Shown here: positions 7,905 through 15,520 of the stretch, piece after piece
How the letters are laid out: every line of letters starts with the position of its first letter
Position numbering within the stretch: position 1 is the stretch's first letter
Source of the DNA: Erysipelothrix rhusiopathiae
Lineage (GTDB): Bacteria > Bacillota_I > Bacilli_A > Erysipelotrichales > Erysipelotrichaceae
Assembly: GCA_902772725.1 (NCBI GenBank)
Contig: CACYBS010000313.1
Coordinates: 1-37,744 of the forward strand
DNA length: 37,744 bases
Direction: 5' to 3'
Notes under the pieces: model-generated
Databases searched by the model: none
The model's input: only the letters and a program-made list of their open reading frames with translations
Told to the model about the DNA's origin: nothing
Program-made: the position numbers and the translations under genes

Positions 7905-9125
7905 ATGAAATGGAAAACATGTACGATTGGCGATATAGGAAATGTTGTCGGAGGGGCGACACCTTCAACAAAGAAAAAAGAGAATTATGAAAACGGCAAT
8001 ATTGCTTGGATTACTCCCAAGGATCTTGCTGGGTTTTCCGAAAGATATATTTCCCATGGTGAAAGATTTATTACAGAAATGGGATTGAATTCATGCTCGA
8101 CTCAACTGATTCCTAAACATTCAGTATTATTTTCTTCGAGAGCACCGATTGGATATGTTGCCATAGCAGCTAACGAAGTATGCACTAATCAAGGGTTTAA
8201 GAGTGTTGTCCCTAATAAAGAGACTGATTATATGTTTCTTTATTATCTCCTAAAATATAGTAAGAAGAAAATTGAGAACATGGGGTCTGGAACGACTTTT
8301 AAAGAGGTGTCTGGCAACACAATGCGAGGGATTGAAGTAAAAATTCCAGAGTGTATCGAAGATCAGAAGAAGATTTCATCAATTTTATCATCTATAGACG
8401 ATAAAATTGAATTAAATCAAGCGATAAACAAGAATTTAGAGATGCAAGCCTTGGCGCTTTTCTGTCATTATTTTATAGACTATGAACCTTACGGTGGTAC
8501 TGCACCTTCGAACTGGATAGAGGTTTCCTTAGATGATGTGTGTGCTCGAATAACTGATGGATCACATTACAGTCCAGTTGATGCTCCTGGTGCTCCATAC
8601 CCCATGTATTCAGTTAAGGACATGGAGACTTACGGTTTCAATTCTTCTTCTTGCAAGCACATTACGGCAGAAGAGTTCCTTAAAATGCAGAAAAACGATT
8701 GTGTTCCAAGGCTCAACGACATCCTTGTCGCTAAAGATGGCAGTTATCTTAAAGAGATTTTCATATGCTCAGAAGAAAAAGATGAAGCTATCTTATCTTC
8801 AATTGCCATCTTTAGGCCTAACACAGAAATCATCATGCCCGAAATTCTTCTTTATCTCCTTAAGCATCCTTCGATTAGGAAGGATGTCGGGGATAACTAT
8901 GTATCCGGCTCTGCATTACCGAGAATTGTCTTAAAGGATTTCAAGAAATACACCTTTTTGCTTCCGCCAATGACAGAGCAGTTAAAAATTGGTTCCATTC
9001 TTAATGCTATAAAGATGGAAACGAAGTCAAATGTTGATGAAATTCAAAACTTATCAGCTCTAAGAGATACCCTTTTACCTAGGTTGATGTCTGGTGAAAT
9101 CGATGTTTCTGACATCAATTTCTAG
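7905..9125 (+). CDS. hsdS: HsdS2, full-length type I specificity subunit
   Basis: The 406-residue protein has two recognition domains. The first (TIGDIGNVVGGATPST start) is followed by spacer helix 1, QKKISSILSSIDDKIELNQAINKNL, ending at residue 178. The second (WIEVSLDDVCARITDGSHYSP) is followed by spacer helix 2, EQLKIGSILNAIKM, and the LRDTLLPRLMSGEIDVSDINF end. HsdS determines the bipartite DNA target and docks two HsdM. The recombination-site core lies at 8424-8439, exactly at the junction of the halves, and an imperfect inverted copy lies three bases past the stop. Inversion between them would cut the protein to 179 residues ending INKNLN, mirroring the present state of hsdS1. The two N-terminal recognition domains of hsdS1 and hsdS2 differ clearly, as do the two C-terminal ones, so four targets are possible. 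Confidence 0.93.
   Translation: MKWKTCTIGDIGNVVGGATPSTKKKENYENGNIAWITPKDLAGFSERYISHGERFITEMGLNSCSTQLIPKHSVLFSSRAPIGYVAIAANEVCTNQGFKSVVPNKETDYMFLYYLLKYSKKKIENMGSGTTFKEVSGNTMRGIEVKIPECIEDQKKISSILSSIDDKIELNQAINKNLEMQALALFCHYFIDYEPYGGTAPSNWIEVSLDDVCARITDGSHYSPVDAPGAPYPMYSVKDMETYGFNSSSCKHITAEEFLKMQKNDCVPRLNDILVAKDGSYLKEIFICSEEKDEAILSSIAIFRPNTEIIMPEILLYLLKHPSIRKDVGDNYVSGSALPRIVLKDFKKYTFLLPPMTEQLKIGSILNAIKMETKSNVDEIQNLSALRDTLLPRLMSGEIDVSDINF
8424..8439 (+). repeat. Recombination site C (direct orientation, inside hsdS2)
   Basis: ATAAACAAGAATTTAG is identical to site A and in the same reading frame (INKNL). Sequence on either side diverges from hsdS1 by scattered substitutions, so the short core is the conserved exchange site. 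Confidence 0.85.
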
Positions 9126-9127
9126 TT

Positions 9128-9140
9128 TAAATTCTTGTTT
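9128..9140 (-). repeat. Recombination site D (inverted, imperfect)
   Basis: TAAATTCTTGTTT matches 13 consecutive bases of the 16-base site in inverted orientation, starting three bases after the hsdS2 stop. The flanking positions of the 16-mer differ. Its placement matches that of site B relative to cassette C1. Confidence 0.6.
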
Positions 9141-9219
9141 CTGCGTGTAAGAACTACACTAAATACAACCAATTTTGATTTGTAAAACACTATAAATATT
9201 AATATCGGAGGTAAATAAT

Positions 9220-12200
9220 ATGCCGGGTATTTATACAGAAGCTGATTACGAACAATCAGTAATACAGCTATTCCAAGGAATGGACTATCAATATGTCTAT
9301 GGTCCAAATGTAGAAAGAGACTTCCGAAGTCCTTTATATGATGAGGTTTTGGAAGACTCTTTAGTGCGTCTAAATCGGAACCTTCCACGTAATGCAATTC
9401 AAGATGCACTATATAAACTGAGAAACTTTGAAAATGGCTCATTAGTACAAAAAAATGAAGTTTTTATGGACTATCTACAAAATGGTGTACCGGTCCGGTA
9501 TTTTGCTGATGGAGAAGAAAAATCTTCAATTGTTTACCTCGTAGATTATAAGAATCCAGACAATAACTCGTATATTATCGCAAATCAATGGACATTTATT
9601 GAAAACAGCACAAAACGGCCGGATGTAATCTTGTTTTTAAATGGATTACCTGTTGTTCTAGTGGAATTGAAATCGCCATCTAGAGAAGAAACAGATGCAT
9701 CTGAGGCCTATTTGCAGCTTCGTAATTATATGTTGGAGATTCCATCTATGTTTATCTATAACGCTATCTGCGTTATGAGCGATCACTTAACAAGTAAGGC
9801 AGGAACCATTACTTCAGGTGAAGATCGTTTCATGGAATGGAAAACCAAAGACGGCAGTTACGAAAATACACAATATGCTCAATTTGATACCTTCTTTGAA
9901 GGAATGTTTGAAAAAGAGCGACTGCTGGATATTATAAAAAACTTTATTTGCTTTTCAAATGATGGCATCAGCAAAATAAAAATCTTAGCCGGTTATCATC
10001 AATATTTCGCAGTTAGAAAAGCAATCGAATCTACAAAACACGCTACAGTTACCGATGGTAAAGGTGGTGTCTTTTGGCATACACAGGGCAGTGGAAAGTC
10101 CCTTTCCATGGTTTTCTACACTCATCTTTTGCAGGAAGCCTTGGACAGCCCGACTGTTGTTGTATTAACGGATAGAAATGACTTGGATGATCAATTATTT
10201 AATCAATTCTTTAAATGTAAGGAATTCCTCCGTCAGACACCGTTACATGCTGAAAGCAGAGAAAACTTAAAAGAATTATTATCGAAAAGAAAAGTAAACG
10301 GCATTATCTTTACGACAATGCAGAAATTTGAAGAGTCCCATGAGCCTCTTTCTGAAAGAAGAAATATTGTGGTAATGGCAGATGAGGCCCATCGTGGACA
10401 ATATGGCCTTTCTGAAAGAATAAAGTTAACAAAGAATGAGACAGGAGAAGATATTGCGAAAAAAGTAGTGGGAACTGCACGTATTATTCGTAACAGCCTT
10501 CCAAATGCTACATATATCGGATTTACAGGCACTCCAATCTCTCAAGCAGATAGAAATACACGGGAAGTGTTTGGCGATTATATCGATATCTACGATATGA
10601 CACAGGCAGTAGAGGATGGAGCTACTCGTCCGGTTTATTACGAAAGTCGTGTTATAAAACTTAAACTGGATGAGCCTACACTGAAACTAATCGATGACGA
10701 ATATGAAGCAATGGCCAATAATGCTGATCCAGAGCTTATTGAAAAAAGTAAGCGTCAATTGGGCAAAATGGAAGCTATTCTTGGAAATGATAGAACTTTA
10801 GATTCTTTAGTTGGTGATATTTTAGATCATTATGAAAACTATAGGGAAAACCTTCTGACAGGAAAGGCTATGATTGTTGCTTATTCTCGTCCGATTGCAA
10901 TGAAAATCTATCAAAAAATCTTAGAACTTAGACCGGGCTGGAAAGATAAAGTAAAAGTTGTTATGACAGGTAGCAACAAAGACCCGGAAGAATGGCATGA
11001 TATTGTGGGAAATAAGGCATATAAAGAAAGTTTAGCCATTTCATTTAAAGACAATGACAGTCCTTTTAAGATTGCTATTGTGGTAGATATGTGGCTGACA
11101 GGTTTTGATGTGCCTTCACTTGCGACAATGTACGTTTATAAACCAATGTCTGGACATAATTTGATGCAGGCAATAGCCCGGGTTAATCGTGTATTTAAAG
11201 ATAAAGAGGGTGGATTGGTTGTCGATTATGTAGGAATCGCCAGTGCCTTAAAGCAGGCTATGAATGATTATACAGTTCGAGACAGAAAAAATTATGGCGA
11301 TACCGATGTCGCAAAAGTCGCATATCCAAAATTTCTTGAAAAGTTGGAAGTCTGTCAGGATATTTTCCACGAATATGATTATTCAAAATTCTTGAATGGT
11401 ACTGAGCTGGAAAGAGCTAAGGCCATCAGCGGTGCGGTTAACTTCATAATGGATATAAAGCGTGAGAAAGATAGGGAAACTTTCTTAAAAGAGTCTTTTA
11501 TGCTAAGACAGGCATTATCTTTATGTTCATCGCTGGTTGAGGAGAAAGACCGGTTTGAAGCTGCTTTCTTTGAATCTATACGGGTATTGGTAAACCGCCT
11601 ATCCAGCCAGGGAGCCGGTTCAAGAATCTCCCTGCCGGAGATGAATCAGAGAATCAATGAACTTTTAAAGCAGAGTATAAAGAGTGAAGGCGTTATTAAT
11701 CTCTTTTCTGATGTACACGAAGAATTTTCGTTATTTGATCCACGGTTTTTGGATGAAATATCCAAGATGAAGGAAAAGAATCTTGCGGTTGAATTATTGA
11801 AAAAGCTTATTGCAGAACAGGTACAGATTTATCGTAGAACAAATGTCGTTAAGTCGGAGCTGTTTAGTGAAATCATTCAGAAAACAATGAATGCCTATTT
11901 GAATGGAATGTTAACAAACGAAGAAGTAATTCAGGAATTGCTGAATTTGGCAAAACAGATCTCGGATGCGAAAAAAGAAGGTGAACAGCTTGGATTGACT
12001 GCAGATGAGTTAGCTTTCTATGATGCCTTAACAAAGCCACAGGCTATTAAAGATTTCTATGAAAATGCTGAACTTATCGCTATTACTAAAGAACTTGCAG
12101 AAGCTTTGAGAAAAAATCGGACAATAGATTGGCAGAAAAGAGAATCTGCTCGCTCAAAAATGAGGATGATTGTAAAAAGACTTCTAAGGAAGCACAAGTA

Positions 12201-12291
12201 TCCACCTGAAGGCATGGACGATGCTGTTAAAACAGTAATTCTTCAATGTGAACTGTGGACTGATAATCAAGATATGTCTGTGAACGCATAA
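9220..12291 (+). CDS. hsdR: Type I restriction endonuclease subunit HsdR
   Basis: This 1023-residue protein is the DNA-cleaving, translocating subunit. The N-terminal PD-(D/E)xK nuclease has RPDVILFLNG and VVLVELKSP, giving the catalytic Asp and Glu-x-Lys (residues about 138-160). The SF2 motor has Walker A TQGSGKS near residue 289, DEAH in MADEAHRGQYG near 388, FTGTPI near 436, a DMWLTGFDVPSL motif near 623 and MQAIARVNRVF near 648. The helical C-terminus docks onto the methyltransferase. A GGAGG-type ribosome binding site lies seven to eight bases before the ATG. It follows hsdS2 by 94 bases, probably in the same operon. Cleavage specificity would change with each hsdS switch. No frameshift or missing motif is seen, so this is a complete restriction system. 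Confidence 0.95.
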   Translation: MPGIYTEADYEQSVIQLFQGMDYQYVYGPNVERDFRSPLYDEVLEDSLVRLNRNLPRNAIQDALYKLRNFENGSLVQKNEVFMDYLQNGVPVRYFADGEEKSSIVYLVDYKNPDNNSYIIANQWTFIENSTKRPDVILFLNGLPVVLVELKSPSREETDASEAYLQLRNYMLEIPSMFIYNAICVMSDHLTSKAGTITSGEDRFMEWKTKDGSYENTQYAQFDTFFEGMFEKERLLDIIKNFICFSNDGISKIKILAGYHQYFAVRKAIESTKHATVTDGKGGVFWHTQGSGKSLSMVFYTHLLQEALDSPTVVVLTDRNDLDDQLFNQFFKCKEFLRQTPLHAESRENLKELLSKRKVNGIIFTTMQKFEESHEPLSERRNIVVMADEAHRGQYGLSERIKLTKNETGEDIAKKVVGTARIIRNSLPNATYIGFTGTPISQADRNTREVFGDYIDIYDMTQAVEDGATRPVYYESRVIKLKLDEPTLKLIDDEYEAMANNADPELIEKSKRQLGKMEAILGNDRTLDSLVGDILDHYENYRENLLTGKAMIVAYSRPIAMKIYQKILELRPGWKDKVKVVMTGSNKDPEEWHDIVGNKAYKESLAISFKDNDSPFKIAIVVDMWLTGFDVPSLATMYVYKPMSGHNLMQAIARVNRVFKDKEGGLVVDYVGIASALKQAMNDYTVRDRKNYGDTDVAKVAYPKFLEKLEVCQDIFHEYDYSKFLNGTELERAKAISGAVNFIMDIKREKDRETFLKESFMLRQALSLCSSLVEEKDRFEAAFFESIRVLVNRLSSQGAGSRISLPEMNQRINELLKQSIKSEGVINLFSDVHEEFSLFDPRFLDEISKMKEKNLAVELLKKLIAEQVQIYRRTNVVKSELFSEIIQKTMNAYLNGMLTNEEVIQELLNLAKQISDAKKEGEQLGLTADELAFYDALTKPQAIKDFYENAELIAITKELAEALRKNRTIDWQKRESARSKMRMIVKRLLRKHKYPPEGMDDAVKTVILQCELWTDNQDMSVNA

Positions 12292-12349
12292 ATTGATAAG
12301 AGTTAAATTATATTTTAAGAATATTATAGAAATTAGGAGGTAGTGCTTT

Positions 12350-15300
12350 ATGGATATTGAACGCGGTCGAATAATCAATGACTTTATAGAGCCAAACAAG
12401 AAGCAATATATTATCCCTGTTTATCAACGAAATTATGAATGGTCTCGCGAACAATGTGTGAAACTGTTCGAGGATATCGTAAATGCGTATAAAAGGGATA
12501 AATCCCATTTTTGCGGATCGGTTGTATATGCTCAACTTCCTCCTAAACATGGAATCGATTACTATGTGATAGTTGACGGTCAGCAGCGATTAACCACAGT
12601 TTATTTGCTCATCAAGGCTTTAATCGATTGTGCTGAAACGGAAAAACAAAGAGAATCTTTATCTGAAAGCGTGATTAATAGAGATAAATTTGACACTTAC
12701 GATGTGGAGGAAGCCAGCAAATTAAAATTAAAACCAATTAAATCGGATAACCAGCAGCTATATCTCTTGATGGAAAACAAATATGATCAAATGGATAAAA
12801 GCAGTGGAATTTGGGTGAATTATTCTATTTTTAAAGAATTGATTCAAGAGCTTCTTGCGAAAGATCCTAACATGGATGTGAAGATGATATATAAAGGGAT
12901 AGAGAAGCTGGTTTGTGCGAAGATACGATTAGATCAAGGTGATAATGCACAGGAAATATTTGAGCGAATCAATTCTACCGGTGTCCCTTTAAGCTTATCG
13001 GATCAAATTCGAAATTATGTATTAATGACGGACGAAAACCAGGATAAGCTTTATGAAGATTATTGGTTAAAAGTTGAACATCTCGTATCCAAAGAAAATA
13101 TGACAGCTTTCTTCATGGACTATTTAAATTTCAAATTGGATGGATTCACCAAAGAAAAACAGGCATATGAAGATTTTAAAAAATTGTATGTGCAGGACAA
13201 ATATACAAACGAAGGCATGTTAAAAGAAATACTTCATTATGCAGAGTTTTATAATGTCTTCTTGAATGGCAGTTCAAGTTATTCGGGCACAATTAACGAA
13301 TCTCTCGAAGGGCTTAAATTATTAAATCAAACCACAGTATACCTTTTCTTGTTTAAGGTGTTTGATGACTATAAAGATGGTGTAATAAATCAGGAGGAAT
13401 TAGGTAAGATATTGCGCATGCTTTTAAATTACAGCATCCGTAGAACGATGTGTGATATTTCATCTAACTCGTTAAGAGGCATGTATAAAACGCTTTATAA
13501 CCGCGTATTTAACCAGGCAGAGAATAAAGAGCATTATTATGATTCTATCGTCTCATTCATGCTTCAATTGACATCTAGAGATGCCATTCCTACCGATGAT
13601 GAATTCGAATATGCCTTAATCAATAATAACCTGTATCGTAAACATGCTCTTTGTAAATATCTCTTGGTTGGAATTGAAAACCAAGGCAAAGAAAAGGTTA
13701 TGACGGACATGTTGAGTGTAGAACATGTAATGCCGCAGAATAAAAATCTATCAACTTCCTGGCAAAAGATGTTAGGTGATAACTGGATGGAAGATAAAGA
13801 TAGATGGCTCCATACGTTGGGTAATTTAACACTTACAGGATATAATAGCGAGCTTGGAGATAAACCGTTCCTTGAAAAGAAAAAGATGATTGAAGATAAA
13901 AATACAAAGATTGTTAATCTTTATTCAGATATTCAAGATAAAGTGGAATGGAATGCTAAGACGATACAAGAACGGGCTAAAAGGCTTTCAAAAGAGGTAA
14001 TGCGTTTATATCCGATTGATAAGCCAGCTAAATTAATCTCGTTTTCTGATCCAAGATATAAAGAGTATACGTGTGCAGAACCGAGCAACGCCACATATAA
14101 AGCTGTTAATTATTACGAGCTCGAAGGTGAAAGAGTAAGTACGGATAGTTTTGCGGATATGGTGCGCTCGGTGGCTAAGAAGTTATACGATAAAGACCCA
14201 TCTGTTATTGAACGTATGGCAAAAAATTTAGAGACCTTTAAAGACTGGATCAATCCTGTTTTCTCATACAATCCTAAAGATGTTAAAGGGACAGTAAAAC
14301 TGGAGGGAACTAACATTTTTATCAGCACGGGATATTCTGCTTATGATTGCGTAAGTTTTATCCGAGGATTATTAAGGAAATACGATTTGGATATCGAAGA
14401 AGATTTTGTGTACAGCGCAAGGTCTTATCAACCGAGTAAATCTGCGGATTCAGAAGAGGAAGGACGAAAAGTGATTCGTCGCAGTTATTGGGAATATGCT
14501 TTACCAATAATTCAGCGCGAAAACGCATATAGGAAAACTTATTTGAATTGTACTCCTACAACCAGCAATGAAACTAGGGGCTCTTTTGGAATAGCAGGAT
14601 TTGATGTGAGATGTGTTGCCAATTATGATGAAGCCAGAGTTGACTTATGGTTGGCAAGTAATGACACAAATAAAAATAAAGAAGCATATGATCTTCTATA
14701 TGAACATAAAGATGCTATAGAATCAGAACTTGGTGTTTCCCTGGGCTGGGGAAGAGGAGATGACTATAAGTCATCATGGATTGTTTATCACTTGAAAGAT
14801 GTTAGCATTACTAATAAACAAGACTGGGAAAAAATGGCTCAATTCCATGCAACGTGGAGTAATAAGATTTGTAATGCAGTATTACCGTATTTGAAAGCTC
14901 GATTCCATGGGAAAGCCACAGTAGAGGAATTTAGACAATCGTTACAATTATCAGAGTTGAATTATAGATGGGCGTTATCATGTCCTGATATTGAAGTAGA
15001 AATTGCAAAATGTGAAGAAGGCTGGATACGTTTTAAAACCAAATATATGGACTCTCTATTGCCTGCAATTGATGGATATTTAAGCGATTGGAAAACGTTC
15101 AGTCATTATTATTATGAGATTAGGAAGAAAAATAAAAATGAAATTAACATTCAGCTGGCAATTAATTTGACCAACCTTCCTGATCAGCAGAAAAATATAG
15201 TAGATAAAATATGTGAATTATTCCCGGATGGATATTCAGATGCGAAGTGGGAAGTTCCTTTTTCAACTAGAAGATATTCTGTAAAAGAACATTCAAAAGA

Positions 15301-15379
15301 GGAAGTTGAGCAAGTGTTGAATAAATATCTTGATGAAATTTGGGAATTTGAACAATCTTTAAAACATAATGAAATCTGA
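12350..15379 (+). CDS. GmrSD-like modification-dependent restriction nuclease (DUF262-DUF1524-DUF4268)
   Basis: The 1009-residue protein begins with a DUF262 (GmrS/ParB-like NTPase) domain: YIIPVYQRNYEW near residue 20 and the nucleotide-binding IVDGQQRLTT near 76. A DUF1524 (GmrD, His-Me finger) nuclease follows around residues 455-520, with SVEHVMPQ, LGNLTLTGYN and KPFLEKK motifs. A middle region resembles small recognition domains, and the C-terminus (from about residue 760) looks like DUF4268, a fold related to PD-(D/E)xK nucleases. Family members such as GmrSD and BrxU cleave DNA with modified (often glucosylated) cytosines and block phages that evade type I systems. It is 58 bases downstream of hsdR with an AGGAGG site. 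The TGA stop is followed by a strong terminator. Domain calls are confident; the modification recognised is unknown. Confidence 0.88.
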   Translation: MDIERGRIINDFIEPNKKQYIIPVYQRNYEWSREQCVKLFEDIVNAYKRDKSHFCGSVVYAQLPPKHGIDYYVIVDGQQRLTTVYLLIKALIDCAETEKQRESLSESVINRDKFDTYDVEEASKLKLKPIKSDNQQLYLLMENKYDQMDKSSGIWVNYSIFKELIQELLAKDPNMDVKMIYKGIEKLVCAKIRLDQGDNAQEIFERINSTGVPLSLSDQIRNYVLMTDENQDKLYEDYWLKVEHLVSKENMTAFFMDYLNFKLDGFTKEKQAYEDFKKLYVQDKYTNEGMLKEILHYAEFYNVFLNGSSSYSGTINESLEGLKLLNQTTVYLFLFKVFDDYKDGVINQEELGKILRMLLNYSIRRTMCDISSNSLRGMYKTLYNRVFNQAENKEHYYDSIVSFMLQLTSRDAIPTDDEFEYALINNNLYRKHALCKYLLVGIENQGKEKVMTDMLSVEHVMPQNKNLSTSWQKMLGDNWMEDKDRWLHTLGNLTLTGYNSELGDKPFLEKKKMIEDKNTKIVNLYSDIQDKVEWNAKTIQERAKRLSKEVMRLYPIDKPAKLISFSDPRYKEYTCAEPSNATYKAVNYYELEGERVSTDSFADMVRSVAKKLYDKDPSVIERMAKNLETFKDWINPVFSYNPKDVKGTVKLEGTNIFISTGYSAYDCVSFIRGLLRKYDLDIEEDFVYSARSYQPSKSADSEEEGRKVIRRSYWEYALPIIQRENAYRKTYLNCTPTTSNETRGSFGIAGFDVRCVANYDEARVDLWLASNDTNKNKEAYDLLYEHKDAIESELGVSLGWGRGDDYKSSWIVYHLKDVSITNKQDWEKMAQFHATWSNKICNAVLPYLKARFHGKATVEEFRQSLQLSELNYRWALSCPDIEVEIAKCEEGWIRFKTKYMDSLLPAIDGYLSDWKTFSHYYYEIRKKNKNEINIQLAINLTNLPDQQKNIVDKICELFPDGYSDAKWEVPFSTRRYSVKEHSKEEVEQVLNKYLDEIWEFEQSLKHNEI

Positions 15380-15393
15380 TCAATAAATAGAAG

Positions 15394-15436
15394 TCCGTCC
15401 TTCAGACTTATATACCTGATAGGGCGGATTTTTTTT
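15394..15436 (+). terminator. Terminator closing the defence island
   Basis: TCCGTCCT pairs with AGGGCGGA (one G-U pair) around a 19-base loop, followed by eight T. It ends the hsd/gmrSD transcription unit. Confidence 0.8.
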
Positions 15437-15477
15437 AAAATTTCACTATTTTTTCACTATTTTAATATAGCCTCACG

Positions 15478-15505
15478 AAAAAAGACGTCAAAATTTGACG
15501 TCTTT
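15478..15505 (-). terminator. Terminator of the enoate reductase gene
   Basis: AAAGACGTCAAA and TTTGACGTCTTT are perfect 12-base arms. Read on the minus strand the stem is followed by a run of six T, 15 bases after the stop codon of the reductase gene. Confidence 0.85.
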
Positions 15506-15520
15506 GATGGTATGAATTAC

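Larger units (their letters stand above)
8424..9140. other. Predicted second invertible segment carrying the hsdS2 C-terminal half
   Basis: Bounded by site C and the imperfect inverted site D. It contains precisely the hsdS2 C-terminal half plus its stop codon. The geometry matches the hsdS1 segment after inversion: stop codon, 2-4 bases, then the inverted site. Confidence 0.6.

Noticed and set aside
15441-15464. Direct repeat TTTCACTATTTT occurring twice at the end of the defence island, considered as an attachment site
   Set aside because: It is short and AT-rich, with the copies next to each other and no matching copy at the other island end inside the window.
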